DNA of 51,661 bases from Streptomyces sp. AV19 (GTDB lineage: Bacteria; Actinomycetota; Actinomycetes; Streptomycetales; Streptomycetaceae), in assembly GCF_015999245.1 (NCBI RefSeq), contig NZ_JAEAMR010000004.1, positions 429,231 to 480,891 on the forward strand, read 5' to 3'. This document shows positions 1 through 8,801 of this stretch, piece after piece. A program made the position numbers and the translations under genes. Below the pieces are notes generated by a model, which saw only the letters and a program-made list of their open reading frames with translations, was not told the origin of the DNA and did no database searches. The number at the start of each line of letters is the position of its first letter. The first letter of the stretch is position 1.

Positions 1-104
1 GGGGGGGGGGGCGGCCCCCCCCCCCGGGGGGGGGGGGGGGGGGCCCCCCCCCCCCCCCCCGGGGGGGGGGGGGGTTCCGGGGGGCCGGGGGGCCCCCCCC
101 CCCG
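1..104. other. G/C homopolymer contig edge, probable low-quality sequence
   Basis: The first 104 bases are runs of G and C with only two T residues. Nothing codes here. A matching G/C-only tract ends the window, so this is best read as degraded contig-end sequence and not as a biological repeat. Confidence 0.8.
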
Positions 105-253
105 CCCAACGCGGCGAAGCCGCGTTACGGGCCCCGGGGCTCGCCCCGGAGGAAACGGTGAAAGGGCGGGACAGGGGCTCCCTCCCTCGGCGGGTCCGGA
201 TACCCTGGAGGGCGATTCCCTCCCGCCCCCGACCCCGAGGACCGACGAGCGCC
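105..253. repeat. Right end of a fold-back intergenic element (copy A), upstream of ffh
   Basis: Positions 144-170 match the terminal motif that bounds the elements at 17573-18198, 39080-39515 and 48818-48841 (core AAACGGTGAAAGGGCGGG, inverted form CCCGCCCTTTCACCGTTT). Only one end is visible because the window starts here. No gene is seen between it and ffh, although the reading frame of ffh stays open upstream. Confidence 0.7.
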
Positions 254-1798
254 GTGTTCGACACCCTTTCCGATCGCCTCGCAGCGACCTTCAAGAACCT
301 CCGAGGCAAGGGGCGCCTCAGCGAGGCGGACATCGACGCCACCGCTCGCGAGATCCGCATCGCCCTGCTGGAAGCGGACGTGGCCCTGCCGGTCGTCCGC
401 GCCTTCATCAAGCAGGTGAAGGAGAGGGCCACGGGCGAAGAGGTCTCGCGCGCCCTCAACCCGGCGCAGCAGGTCGTCAAGATCGTCAACGACGAGCTCG
501 TCGGCATCCTCGGCGGCGAGACCCGCCGCCTCCGCTTCGCCAAGACCGCCCCGACCGTCATCATGCTCGCCGGTCTCCAGGGTGCCGGTAAGACGACCCT
601 CGCCGGAAAGCTCGGTCTCTGGCTGAAGAAGCAGGGGCACAGCCCGCTGCTCGTCGCCTGTGACCTCCAGCGCCCCAACGCCGTCAACCAGCTGAGCGTC
701 GTCGCCGAGCGCGCCGGCGTCGCGGTCTACGCGCCGCAGCCGGGCAACGGCGTCGGCGACCCGGTCCAGGTCGCCAAGGACTCGATCGAGTACGCCAAGT
801 CCAAGGTCCACGACATCGTCATCGTGGACACCGCCGGCCGCCTCGGCATCGACACCGAGATGATGCAGCAGGCCGCGGACATCAAGGCCGTCGTCACCCC
901 GGACGAGACGCTGTTCGTCGTCGACGCCATGATCGGCCAGGACGCCGTCAACACCGCCGAGGCGTTCCGCGACGGCGTCGGCTTCGACGGCGTCGTGCTC
1001 TCGAAGCTCGACGGCGACGCCCGCGGCGGTGCCGCGCTCTCCATCGCGCACGTCACCGGCAAGCAGGTCATGTTCGCCTCCAACGGCGAGAAGCTGGACG
1101 ACTTCGACGCGTTCCACCCGGACCGCATGGCGTCCCGCATCCTCGACATGGGCGACATGCTCACCCTGATCGAGAAGGCCGAGCAGACCTTCAGCCAGGC
1201 CGAGGCCGAGAAGATGGCGGCCAAACTGGCGAAGGGCCCCAAGGAGTTCACGCTCGACGACTTCCTGGCGCAGATGGAGCAGGTCCGGAAGATGGGCAGC
1301 ATCTCCAAGCTGCTCGGCATGCTGCCCGGCATGGGGCAGATCAAGGACCAGATCAACAACCTCGACGAGCGCGACGTCGACCGCACCGCCGCGATCATCA
1401 AGTCGATGACCCCGGCCGAGCGCCAGGACCCGACGATCATCAACGGCTCGCGCCGGGCCCGCATCGCCAAGGGTTCGGGCGTGGACGTCAGCGTCGTCAA
1501 GCAGTTGGTCGAGCGGTTCTTCGACGCCCGCAAGATGATGTCGCGCATGGCCCAGGGCGGCGGCATGCCGGGAATGCCGGGCCTGCCCGGCATGGGCGGC
1601 GGCGCGGGCAAGAAGAAGAAGCAGCAGAAGCAGGGCAAGGGCAAGCGGCAGAGCGGCAACCCGATGAAGCGCAAGGCCGAGGAGGCGGCGGCCGCCGCCC
1701 GCCGCGAGGAGGCCGCGGCCAACCCGCTGGGCCTGCCCTCGGGTGATGACGCGAAGAAGTTCGAACTCCCCGACGAATTCAAGAAGTTCATGGGCTGA
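254..1798 (+). CDS. ffh: Signal recognition particle GTPase Ffh (SRP54)
   Basis: Binds signal sequences and 4.5S RNA and docks ribosomes on FtsY for co-translational export. The 514-residue length is usual. The N domain covers about 1-95. The G domain has the P-loop GLQGAGKTT at 107-115, then DTAGR and SKLDGDARGG. A methionine-rich M domain follows, with a lysine/glutamine-rich tail. I chose the GTG at 254 because it gives MFDTLSDRL, the conserved Ffh N-terminus; the frame is open upstream, but that stretch is element-derived and proline/arginine rich. A strong terminator follows. Identification is secure. Confidence 0.97.
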   Translation: MFDTLSDRLAATFKNLRGKGRLSEADIDATAREIRIALLEADVALPVVRAFIKQVKERATGEEVSRALNPAQQVVKIVNDELVGILGGETRRLRFAKTAPTVIMLAGLQGAGKTTLAGKLGLWLKKQGHSPLLVACDLQRPNAVNQLSVVAERAGVAVYAPQPGNGVGDPVQVAKDSIEYAKSKVHDIVIVDTAGRLGIDTEMMQQAADIKAVVTPDETLFVVDAMIGQDAVNTAEAFRDGVGFDGVVLSKLDGDARGGAALSIAHVTGKQVMFASNGEKLDDFDAFHPDRMASRILDMGDMLTLIEKAEQTFSQAEAEKMAAKLAKGPKEFTLDDFLAQMEQVRKMGSISKLLGMLPGMGQIKDQINNLDERDVDRTAAIIKSMTPAERQDPTIINGSRRARIAKGSGVDVSVVKQLVERFFDARKMMSRMAQGGGMPGMPGLPGMGGGAGKKKKQQKQGKGKRQSGNPMKRKAEEAAAAARREEAAANPLGLPSGDDAKKFELPDEFKKFMG

Positions 1799-1810
1799 GA
1801 CCCGTGGAAG

Positions 1811-1842
1811 GAAAGCCCCCGGCCCGCGGTCGGGGGCTTTTC
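1811..1842. terminator. Bidirectional terminator between ffh and the opposing methyltransferase gene
   Basis: AAAGCCCCCG (1812-1821) pairs perfectly with CGGGGGCTTT (1831-1840) around a 9-nt loop. The stem ends in T's on the plus strand and, by symmetry, also on the minus strand, so it can serve both convergent genes. Confidence 0.85.
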
Positions 1843-1853
1843 GCTGTCCGACG

Positions 1854-2678
1854 CTACGTCACCCGGGCGACGAGATAGCGGAACACATTCGGCATCCACA
1901 CCGTTCCGTCCCCGCGCAGATAGGGGTGGACGGCCTCGGTGAGTTCCTTGGACACCTGCTCCTGGTCGGTGGTGCGCGCCGCCGCGTCGAACGCCCCCGT
2001 GGACAGCAGGCCGCGGACCGCGCTGGCCAGATCGGCGTAGCCGTACGGGCAGGCCACCCGCCCCGAGCCGTCCGGCCGCAGGCCCGCCAGCCGGGCCAGG
2101 TCCTCCAGGTCGTCCCGCCCGTTGGGGCGCCAGTGGGCGGCGGTGGACATGGGATCGGCGAGCCGCGCCGCGACCCGCAGGGCGCCGGAGGCCGCGCAGC
2201 GCTCCGGCGGCCCCCAGCCGGCCAGGACGACGGGCGCTCCGCGCCGGGCCCGGGCGGCGGCCCGGGCGAGGGCGGCCGCCATGTCGCGCGTGGTGCCGTC
2301 CGCGCAGTAGAGCGGGTCGAAGGCGGTGACCAGGGTGAACGGCCGGTCGTCGGGGTCCGCGACGTCGTCGGGGCCGGTGCCGAGGCGGGCCGTCGCGGCG
2401 GCCGGGTGCGCCGCCAGCCGCTCCCGGGCGAGGTCGAGCCGGCGCTCGTCGGTGTCGACCCCGCTGACGCGGGCGCCGCGGGCGGCCGCCATCAGCAGGG
2501 CGAGGCCGGAGCCACAGCCCAGGCTCAGCAGCCGGGTGCCGGCGTCGACTTCGAGCCGCTCGTAGACCGCTTCGTAGAGCGGAACGAGCATGCGTTCCTG
2601 GATTTCCGCCCAGTCGCGGGCCCGCGACCGGGGCGGCGACGGGGACGGCCGCTGCCGTCGCACGAGCGTAGGTGTCAT
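1854..2678 (-). CDS. Class I SAM-dependent methyltransferase
   Basis: A 274-residue Rossmann-fold methyltransferase. Motif I is LSLGCGSGLA at about 51-60, followed by GVDTDERRL (acidic ribose-binding loop) and a hydrophobic VTAFDPLYC region that fits motif IV. The substrate cannot be named from sequence. I chose the ATG at 2678; the frame is open upstream but composition there is poor. It converges on ffh and diverges from proS, so it is transcribed alone. The C-terminus ends in YLVARVT. Confidence 0.8.
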   Translation of the reverse strand: MTPTLVRRQRPSPSPPRSRARDWAEIQERMLVPLYEAVYERLEVDAGTRLLSLGCGSGLALLMAAARGARVSGVDTDERRLDLARERLAAHPAAATARLGTGPDDVADPDDRPFTLVTAFDPLYCADGTTRDMAAALARAAARARRGAPVVLAGWGPPERCAASGALRVAARLADPMSTAAHWRPNGRDDLEDLARLAGLRPDGSGRVACPYGYADLASAVRGLLSTGAFDAAARTTDQEQVSKELTEAVHPYLRGDGTVWMPNVFRYLVARVT

Positions 2679-2924
2679 CGCATGCGCCCCAATCCGCCGA
2701 AATTCGGTGTCCTGGCCGAAGTGCCGCCCCCCACGTGCTGTCGTGCGCGCTGCCGAAACATCCCCCGGAGCCAGGGAACCCCGCATCCGCCCACGAGTCC
2801 AGGGGCCAGGCGCAGATACGTTCCCGTCCGCCCGCGATGGCATGTGCCGCCGCACACCGCATGAGATGGATACCCAGCCGCAAACCCTGAACGGGCCGGG
2901 AAGGCGGGGTTGCGCCAAGGACGA
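2679..2924. other. Divergent intergenic region, no gene seen
   Basis: Lies between the divergent methyltransferase and proS starts. Open frames across it are shadows without family features. The proS promoter candidate lies at its right end. Confidence 0.5.
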
Positions 2925-2955
2925 TTCACACTCGGCGGGGCGGGGCCCGTACCAT
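2925..2955 (+). promoter_or_regulatory. Candidate leaderless promoter of proS
   Basis: A TTCACA (-35-like, 2925-2930) and TACCAT (-10-like, 2950-2955) are separated by 19 nt. The ATG of proS follows the -10 box by 7 nt, and no Shine-Dalgarno sequence is visible, which fits a leaderless transcript. Confidence 0.4.
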
Positions 2956-2962
2956 TCGCACC

Positions 2963-4378
2963 ATGGCAAAGGCTCCCATTCTCACTCCGCAGGCGGAAGA
3001 CTTCCCGCGCTGGTACCAGGACCTGATCAACAAGGCCGAACTGGCCGACAACGGCCCGGTGCGCGGCACCATGGTCATCCGCCCGTACGGGTACGGGCTG
3101 TGGGAGCGCATGCAGCAGGAGATGGACGCCCGGATCAAGGACGCGGGCGCCTCCAACGCGTACTTCCCGCTCTTCATCCCGCAGTCGTACCTGACGCGGG
3201 AGGCGGAGCACGTCGAGGGCTTCGCCCCCGAGCTCGCGGTCGTCACCCACGGTGGTGGCAAGGAGCTGGAGGAGCCGGTCGTCGTCCGGCCGACCTCCGA
3301 GACCATCATCAACGAGTACTTCTCCAAGTGGGTGCAGAGCTACCGCGACCTGCCCCTGCTGATCAACCAGTGGGCCAACGTGGTGCGTTGGGAGATGCGT
3401 CCGCGCGTCTTCCTGCGGACCAGCGAGTTCCTCTGGCAGGAGGGCCACACGGCGCACGCCACCTACGAGGACGCGCGCGACTACGCCGCGCGCATCCACC
3501 GCGACGTGTACTACGACTTCATGGTCAACGTCCTGGGCATCGACGTGGTGCTCGGCCGCAAGACGCCCAAGGAGCGCTTCGCGGGCGCGATCAACACCCT
3601 CACCCTCGAGGGCATGATGGGCGACGGCAAGGCGCTGCAGCTGGGCACCAGCCACGAGCTGGGCCAGAACTTCGCCAAGGCGTTCAACACCTCCTACCTG
3701 TCGAAGGACGGCAAGCAGGAGCTGGTCTGGCAGACCTCCTGGGGCGTCTCGACCCGCATGGTCGGCGGCCTGATCATGTCGCACGGCGACGACAAGGGCC
3801 TGCGCGTCCCGCCGCGCCTCGCGCCGGTCCAGGCCGTCGTCCTGGCGATCAAGGGCGACGAGGCCGTGCTCGCCAAGGTCCGGGAGATCGGCGACGTGCT
3901 CAAGGCCGCGGGCGTCCGCGTCCAGGTCGACGACCGCACCGACACCCCGTTCGGCCGCCGCGCGGTGGACTGGGAGCTCAAGGGCGTTCCGGTGCGCATC
4001 GAGATCGGCCCGCGCGACCTGGAGAACGGCACCGCGATGCTCGCCCGCCGCATCCCCGGCGGCAAGGAGCCGGTGCGCATCGACGAGCTGGCCGCGCTGC
4101 TCCCCAAGGTCCTGGAGGAGGACCAGGAGCTGCTGCTGCGCCAGACCCGCGAGCGCCGCGAGTCCCGCACCTCGGACGTGACCACGCCGGCGCAGGCCGC
4201 CGAGGCCGCGCTCGCCGGCGGCTGGGCGCGCATCCCGTGGGCGACGCTGGGCGCCGAGGGCGAGGCGAAGCTGGCCGAGCAGGCGGTGACGGTGCGCTGC
4301 CTGGTCACCGAGGACGGCGGAGTGCCGGACGCGGACGACGAGCCGGGCGCGATCGCGATCGTCGGCCGCTCGTACTGA
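2963..4378 (+). CDS. proS: Prolyl-tRNA synthetase, archaeal/eukaryotic type (ProS type 3)
   Basis: Charges tRNA-Pro with proline in the cytoplasm. At 471 residues it lacks the editing insertion of the longer bacterial ProRS. Features are the N-terminal FPRWYQDLI region, class II catalytic segments around FLRTSEFLWQEGHTAHAT and GTSHELGQNFAKAF, and the PPRLAPVQ segment that starts the anticodon-binding domain (about residue 275). The protein ends in a tyrosine (VGRSY), as archaeal-type ProRS proteins usually do. The gene is flanked by a probable leaderless promoter and a strong terminator, so it looks monocistronic. Confidence 0.95.
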   Translation: MAKAPILTPQAEDFPRWYQDLINKAELADNGPVRGTMVIRPYGYGLWERMQQEMDARIKDAGASNAYFPLFIPQSYLTREAEHVEGFAPELAVVTHGGGKELEEPVVVRPTSETIINEYFSKWVQSYRDLPLLINQWANVVRWEMRPRVFLRTSEFLWQEGHTAHATYEDARDYAARIHRDVYYDFMVNVLGIDVVLGRKTPKERFAGAINTLTLEGMMGDGKALQLGTSHELGQNFAKAFNTSYLSKDGKQELVWQTSWGVSTRMVGGLIMSHGDDKGLRVPPRLAPVQAVVLAIKGDEAVLAKVREIGDVLKAAGVRVQVDDRTDTPFGRRAVDWELKGVPVRIEIGPRDLENGTAMLARRIPGGKEPVRIDELAALLPKVLEEDQELLLRQTRERRESRTSDVTTPAQAAEAALAGGWARIPWATLGAEGEAKLAEQAVTVRCLVTEDGGVPDADDEPGAIAIVGRSY

Positions 4379-4384
4379 GGCGGG

Positions 4385-4411
4385 ACGGGCCCGGGGGTGC
4401 CCCGGGCCCGT
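4385..4411 (+). terminator. Terminator of proS
   Basis: A 12-bp perfect stem (4385-4396 with 4400-4411) and a 3-nt loop lie seven bases after the proS stop. There is no T tract, as is common in Streptomyces. Confidence 0.75.
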
Positions 4412-4546
4412 TGCTGACCCATGAGTCAGGTTCGCCCCGGGTTGCCGGCGGCTGCTCGCATAGCGAGGGATACTGACTGGTACGTGCAAAATATTTGGGA
4501 TGGCCCGGTATCGGAACACCGGGCCGTCCCCACTCGTTGTCACGAC

Positions 4547-5137
4547 GTGAGCACGACACCACCTGTTCTCGCCGCAGAGCTGGCGCAGGCGTGGGCCGAC
4601 ATTCAGCGGTTCCACCCCGAGCTGCCGGATCTCGCCGCGCCCGAATCGTTGATCGGGGAGTCGTCGTCCGCGTGCGGCGCCGAGCTCTCCTTCGAAAGGC
4701 TGCTGCACGAGGCAGTGCACGGCATCGCGGCCGCCCGCGGTGTCCGGGACACCTCACGCGCCGGCCGCTACCACAATCGCCGGTTCCTGGCGATCGCCGA
4801 GGAACTGGGGCTCGACCACAGCGACGAGCCGCATCCCAGCAGCGGCTTCTCCCTGGTCGTGCTCACCCCGGAGGCGCGCAAGCGCTACCGTCCGACGATC
4901 GACAGACTCCAGCGCGCGCTCAAGGCGCACACGGTGGCCACCGCGGCCGACACCTCGCGCTCCTTCCGCGGCCCGGCCGCGCGGCACGGGTCCTCGGGCG
5001 GCGGGGTGCGGGTGAAGGCCGTGTGCGAGTGCGGGCGCAACGTCCGCGTCGTGCCGTCCGTGCTCGCCCAGGCGCCGATCATGTGCGGCGGCTGCGGCCA
5101 GCCGTTCCGCATCCCCGAGGCGATGTCCGTGGGGTGA
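4547..5137 (+). CDS. SprT-like zinc protein with C-terminal zinc ribbon
   Basis: A 196-residue protein with a HEAVH motif (His54, Glu55, His58), the HExxH zinc-protease signature of the SprT-like group. [15 protein letters not shown] follows as the third-ligand/helix region. The C-terminal zinc ribbon uses Cys160, Cys162, Cys180 and Cys183. SprT-like proteins act on DNA-linked or nuclear substrates in other organisms; the target here is unknown. I chose the GTG at 4547 ([10 protein letters not shown]); earlier in-frame codons run into the proS terminator region. No strong ribosome binding site is seen. The preceding 4461-4500 is unusually AT-rich and may hold its promoter. Confidence 0.7.
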   Translation: MSTTPPVLAAELAQAWADIQRFHPELPDLAAPESLIGESSSACGAELSFERLLHEAVHGIAAARGVRDTSRAGRYHNRRFLAIAEELGLDHSDEPHPSSGFSLVVLTPEARKRYRPTIDRLQRALKAHTVATAADTSRSFRGPAARHGSSGGGVRVKAVCECGRNVRVVPSVLAQAPIMCGGCGQPFRIPEAMSVG

Positions 5138-5169
5138 TCGAACCCGGGTCGGCGCGGTCCGGAGCGTGT

Positions 5170-5312
5170 GGCACAATAGGGGGCTGTACTCGACAGTCGC
5201 ACAGGACCCCTCTCTCCTCCGGCTGACGCGTCCATCGGGCACCCCGAGTACCGCAACCCCACGTGGCATCCCGTTGTGCCCCACCACGTCAAGACCAGGA
5301 GACACCACTCCA
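5170..5312 (+). promoter_or_regulatory. Candidate rpsP promoter and leader
   Basis: CACAAT at 5170-5175 resembles an actinobacterial -10 box. About 130 nt of leader separate it from the rpsP start, ending in AGGAG at 5297-5301. The leader is long enough for a ribosomal-protein regulatory RNA, but I cannot assign a known family. Confidence 0.35.
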
Positions 5313-5753
5313 GTGGCAGTCAAGATCAAGCTGAAGCGTCTGGGCAAGATCCGTTCGCCTCACTACCGCATCGTCGTCGCCGACTCCCGCACCCGCCGTG
5401 ACGGCCGGGCCATCGAGGAGATCGGTCTGTACCACCCGGTGCAGAACCCCTCGCGCATCGAGGTCAACTCCGAGCGCGCGCAGTACTGGCTGAGCGTCGG
5501 CGCCCAGCCGACCGAGCCCGTCATGGCCATCCTGAAGGTCACCGGCGACTGGCAGAAGTTCAAGGGCCTGCCCGCCCCGGCCCCGATGCTCGTGGCCGAG
5601 CCGAAGGACAAGCGCGCCGCGTTCGAGGCGTTCACCAAGGCCCTCGAGGCCAACGAGGCGAAGGGTGAGGCCATCACCCCGAAGGCCAAGAAGTCGGAGA
5701 AGAAGGACGAGGCCGCCGAGGCTGCCGGGTCCGCCGAGTCGACCGAGGCCTGA
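5313..5753 (+). CDS. rpsP: 30S ribosomal protein S16
   Basis: Structural component of the small subunit body. The 146-residue product begins [20 protein letters not shown] and includes [10 protein letters not shown] and [11 protein letters not shown], typical of S16. The last 60 residues form an acidic/lysine-alanine tail, longer than the compact proteobacterial form but usual in actinobacteria. I chose the GTG at 5313, with AGGAG 11 nt upstream. It heads the rpsP-khpA pair; khpA starts two bases after the stop. Confidence 0.96.
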   Translation: MAVKIKLKRLGKIRSPHYRIVVADSRTRRDGRAIEEIGLYHPVQNPSRIEVNSERAQYWLSVGAQPTEPVMAILKVTGDWQKFKGLPAPAPMLVAEPKDKRAAFEAFTKALEANEAKGEAITPKAKKSEKKDEAAEAAGSAESTEA

Positions 5754-5755
5754 GC

Positions 5756-5995
5756 ATGCTTGAGGAGGCCCTTGAGCACTTGGTCAAGGGCATCGTCGAC
5801 AACCCCGACGAGGTGCAGGTTGCCTCGCGCAACCTGCGCCGCGGGCGCGTGCTGGAAGTCCGGGTCCACCCGGACGACCTCGGCAAGGTGATCGGCCGCA
5901 ACGGCCGCACCGCCCGCGCGCTGCGCACCGTCGTGGGCGCCATCGGCGGCCGTGGCATCCGGGTCGACCTCGTCGACGTGGACCAGGTCCGCTGA
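5756..5995 (+). CDS. khpA: KH-domain RNA-binding protein KhpA
   Basis: A 79-residue single KH domain with the GxxG loop in [13 protein letters not shown]. KhpA-type proteins bind RNA as dimers, often with KhpB/Jag. The start lies two bases after the rpsP stop, so it is translationally coupled. This rpsP-KH-rimM-trmD order is conserved in Gram-positive genomes. Confidence 0.92.
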   Translation: MLEEALEHLVKGIVDNPDEVQVASRNLRRGRVLEVRVHPDDLGKVIGRNGRTARALRTVVGAIGGRGIRVDLVDVDQVR

Positions 5996-6014
5996 CGAGC
6001 GGCAGAGCACCGGC

Positions 6015-6047
6015 ACGGGCCGGGAAGGGTTCTCCTTCCCGGCCCGT
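6015..6047 (+). terminator. Strong hairpin between khpA and rimM
   Basis: A perfect 14-bp stem (6015-6028 with 6034-6047) with a 5-nt loop, followed by TTGT. It probably terminates or attenuates the rpsP-khpA transcript, so rimM expression likely depends on readthrough or its own promoter. Confidence 0.8.
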
Positions 6048-6083
6048 TGTCGTCTGTACAGAGACAGTGAGAAGGAACGAATC

Positions 6084-6638
6084 GTGCAGCTCGTAGTGGG
6101 CAGGATCGGCCGGGCCCATGGCATCAAGGGTGAGGTCACCGTTGAGGTGCGGACGGACGAGCCCGAGCTGAGGCTGGGGCCCGGGGCCGTGCTGATGACG
6201 GATCCCGCGGGCCGGGGACCGCTGACCGTCGAGAGCGGCCGGGTGCACAGCGGGCGCCTGCTGCTGCGGTTCACCGGCGTCGCCGACCGCAACGCGGCCG
6301 AGGCGCTGCGCAACACCGTCCTGATCGCCGACGTGGACCCGGACGAGACGCCCGAGGACCCCGAGGAGTTCTACGACCACCAGCTGGTCGACCTGGACGT
6401 CGTCACCCTCGACGGCAAGTCCGTCGGACGGATCTCCGAGATCGCCCACCTGCCGTCCCAGGACCTGTTCATCGTGGAGCGGCCCGACGGCGGCGAGGTG
6501 ATGATCCCCTTCGTCGAGGAGATCGTCACGGAGATCGACCTGGACGCACAGCGCGCGGTGATCGACCCGCCGCCCGGACTGCTCGACGCCGAGCGGGCCG
6601 AGGTCGCCGGGAGCCGCGACGAACAGGGCGGCAACTGA
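6084..6638 (+). CDS. rimM: 16S rRNA processing protein RimM
   Basis: Assists maturation of the 30S head. The 184-residue protein starts [18 protein letters not shown], the conserved RimM N-terminal domain. The C-terminal PRC-barrel contains [15 protein letters not shown] and [18 protein letters not shown] chose the GTG at 6084, which has AAGGA (6072-6076) upstream. Its stop overlaps the trmD start by one base, so the two are coupled. Confidence 0.95.
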   Translation: MQLVVGRIGRAHGIKGEVTVEVRTDEPELRLGPGAVLMTDPAGRGPLTVESGRVHSGRLLLRFTGVADRNAAEALRNTVLIADVDPDETPEDPEEFYDHQLVDLDVVTLDGKSVGRISEIAHLPSQDLFIVERPDGGEVMIPFVEEIVTEIDLDAQRAVIDPPPGLLDAERAEVAGSRDEQGGN

Positions 6639-7447
6639 TGCGCCTCGACGTCGTCACCATCTTCCCCGAGTACCTCGAACCGCTGAACGTCTCGCTCGTC
6701 GGCAAGGCCCGCGCCCGCGGGCAGCTCGACGTGCGCGTCCACGACCTGCGGAACTGGACGCACGACAAGCACAACACCGTCGACGACACCCCCTACGGCG
6801 GCGGCCCCGGCATGGTCATGAAGCCCGGCCCCTGGGGCGAGGCGCTCGATACGGTCATCGCCTCGGGCGAGGGCGAGCCCGTGATCGTCGTGCCGACCCC
6901 GAGCGGCAAGCCGTTCACCCAGGAGCTGGCCGTCGAGCTGTCCGCCAAGCCGTGGCTGGTCTTCACCCCGGCCCGCTACGAGGGCATCGACCGCCGGGTC
7001 ATCGAGGAGTATGGCGAGCGGCTCGACGTCCGCGAGGTCTCGATCGGCGACTACGTGCTCGCCGGCGGCGAGGCGCCCGTCCTCGTCATGGTCGAGGCCA
7101 TCGCCCGGCTGCTGCCCGGCGTGCTGGGCAACGCCGAGTCGCACCGCGACGACTCCTTCGCGCCGGGCGCCATGGCCGACCTGCTGGAGGGGCCCGTCTA
7201 CACCAAGCCGCCCGAGTGGCGCGGCCGGGGCATCCCGGACGTGCTGCTCAGCGGCCACCACGGCAAGATCGCCCGGTGGCGCAGGGACCAGGCCTTCGAG
7301 CGCACGGACCGGAACCGGCCCGACCTGATCGAGCGCGCCGACCCGTCCTCCTTCGACAAGAAGGACCGCGAAATGCTCTCGATCCTGGGCTGGGCCCCGG
7401 GGCCGGACGGCCGATTTGGGCGTACCGGTCCGGCCGTGGAAGAATGA
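6638..7447 (+). CDS. trmD: tRNA (guanine37-N1)-methyltransferase TrmD
   Basis: Makes m1G37 in tRNAs reading CNN codons, preventing frameshifting. The 269-residue SPOUT enzyme shows [34 protein letters not shown] and [16 protein letters not shown], the trefoil-knot SAM site. The catalytic-region segment SHRDDSF is present. It overlaps rimM by one base and is followed by rplS after a 130-nt leader. Confidence 0.96.
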   Translation: MRLDVVTIFPEYLEPLNVSLVGKARARGQLDVRVHDLRNWTHDKHNTVDDTPYGGGPGMVMKPGPWGEALDTVIASGEGEPVIVVPTPSGKPFTQELAVELSAKPWLVFTPARYEGIDRRVIEEYGERLDVREVSIGDYVLAGGEAPVLVMVEAIARLLPGVLGNAESHRDDSFAPGAMADLLEGPVYTKPPEWRGRGIPDVLLSGHHGKIARWRRDQAFERTDRNRPDLIERADPSSFDKKDREMLSILGWAPGPDGRFGRTGPAVEE

Positions 7448-7577
7448 GCCGTTGTCCTGCGCCCGGCGCGCGCCCCTGCCACAGGGGGACCGACGTCCGC
7501 CGGGGGTGATGGGACATCCACCGATTTCCGTACGATTTCCGTCGATGACCTGTGGCATCGGCGAGGAAGGGACTCCC

Positions 7578-7928
7578 ATGTCCTCTCTGCTCGACAACGT
7601 CAACGCCGCGTCGCTGCGCACCGACCTCCCGGCCTTCCGCCCGGGTGACACCGTCAACGTTCACGTCCGCGTGATCGAGGGCAACCGCTCCCGCATCCAG
7701 CAGTTCAAGGGTGTCGTCATCCGCCGCCAGGGCGCGGGCGTCAGCGAGACCTTCACGGTCCGCAAGGTCTCGTTCTCCGTCGGCGTCGAGCGCACCTTCC
7801 CGGTCCACAGCCCGATCTTCGAGAAGATCGAGCTCGTGACCCGCGGTGACGTCCGTCGCGCCAAGCTGTACTACCTCCGTGACCTGCGCGGCAAGGCCGC
7901 GAAGATCAAGGAGAAGCGCGACAACTGA
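7578..7928 (+). CDS. rplS: 50S ribosomal protein L19
   Basis: Lies at the 30S-50S interface. The 116-residue product contains the L19 signatures [20 protein letters not shown] and [16 protein letters not shown] chose the ATG at 7578, preceded by GAGGAAGG at 7563-7570; the frame is open upstream but the added residues are not L19-like. The 130-nt leader after trmD may carry a separate promoter or regulatory RNA. Confidence 0.96.
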   Translation: MSSLLDNVNAASLRTDLPAFRPGDTVNVHVRVIEGNRSRIQQFKGVVIRRQGAGVSETFTVRKVSFSVGVERTFPVHSPIFEKIELVTRGDVRRAKLYYLRDLRGKAAKIKEKRDN

Positions 7929-7958
7929 AGTTCCGTCCGGCGTTCCGGCCGGGCCGGA

Positions 7959-7964
7959 TAGGCT
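7959..7964 (+). promoter_or_regulatory. Candidate -10 box of the signal peptidase cluster
   Basis: TAGGCT lies 9 nt before the ATG at 7974, and no Shine-Dalgarno sequence is visible. This suggests a leaderless or very short-leader transcript. No convincing -35 was seen. Confidence 0.3.
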
Positions 7965-7973
7965 CTCGGCCCG

Positions 7974-8801
7974 ATGGACACCGACGTACAGCTTCCGGAG
8001 CGCGACCGCTCGCCCGACCCCGTACCGGGGGAGGAGCGAGGGTCGCGCTCCTCGCGTTTTCCGCGTCTTCTGGGTTTCCCGCACCGGGCGTGGCGCTGGA
8101 TCCGCGGCGGGGGACCGCTGCGCCGGGCGGGGACGCTGCTGGCCGCCTGGCTGGTCTGCGTGCTGCTGGTCAGCAGCTATGTGGTGCAGCCCTTTGTGAT
8201 CCCGTCCGGCTCGATGGAGAACACGCTCCGGATCGGGGACCGGGTGCTGGTCAACAAGCTCGCCTACGGCTCCGGGGAGCAGCCGCGCCGCGGCGACGTG
8301 ATCGTCTTCGACGGCACCGGCTCGTTCGTCCAGGACCCGCCGGCCGAGAACGCGGGGACCGCGCTGGTGCGCAAACTCGCCTCGTCCGTCGGCCTGATGG
8401 AGCCGGGGCCCACCCACTACGTCAAGCGCGTGGTGGGGGTCGGCGGTGACCGGGTGGTCTGCTGCGACCGCCGGGGGCGGCTCGCGGTCAACGGGCGGAC
8501 CGTGACGGAGGATTACCTCTTCCCCGGGGACGCGGCGTCGCGGGTGCCCTTCGTCGCCGTGGTGCCCGAGGGGCGGCTGTGGGTGATGGGCGACCACCGC
8601 GGCGCGTCCAGCGACTCCCGCGACCACCTGGGGGAGCCCGGCGGCGGCATGGTCCCGGTGGACCGGGTCGTCGGCCGGGTGGACTGGATCGCCTGGCCGG
8701 TCGGCCGCTGGACCTCGCTGAAGCGGCCGGACGCCTTCGCGGACGTACCGGAGCCGCGGCCGGACGCCGCGCACGGCGGGGGGCCGAGTGGGGCACCGTA
8801 G
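7974..8801 (+). CDS. sipW: Type I signal peptidase 1 of 4 (SipW-like)
   Basis: Cleaves signal peptides of exported proteins on the outer membrane face. The 275-residue protein has a 50-residue basic cytoplasmic head and one membrane segment (about 53-73). The Ser-Lys dyad is Ser80 in IPSGSM and Lys151 in YVKRVVGVGGD. GDHRGASSDSRDH is the conserved box E. No C-terminal membrane span is seen. It is the first gene of a run of four paralogues and overlaps the next by 14 bases. The W/X/Y/Z names follow the known S. lividans cluster order and are inferred. Confidence 0.9.
   Translation: MDTDVQLPERDRSPDPVPGEERGSRSSRFPRLLGFPHRAWRWIRGGGPLRRAGTLLAAWLVCVLLVSSYVVQPFVIPSGSMENTLRIGDRVLVNKLAYGSGEQPRRGDVIVFDGTGSFVQDPPAENAGTALVRKLASSVGLMEPGPTHYVKRVVGVGGDRVVCCDRRGRLAVNGRTVTEDYLFPGDAASRVPFVAVVPEGRLWVMGDHRGASSDSRDHLGEPGGGMVPVDRVVGRVDWIAWPVGRWTSLKRPDAFADVPEPRPDAAHGGGPSGAP

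Noticed and set aside
1..104. Chromosome telomere of a linear Streptomyces replicon
   Set aside because: There are no palindromic telomere motifs, and the adjacent genes are core central-chromosome genes.
727..2883. 718-codon minus-strand open frame across ffh and the methyltransferase
   Set aside because: Out of frame with the true methyltransferase and antisense to ffh; caused by GC-rich codon bias.
5136..5160. tRNA T-arm-like sequence GATCGAACCCGGGTCGG
   Set aside because: No acceptor stem, D-arm or anticodon arm could be found around it.
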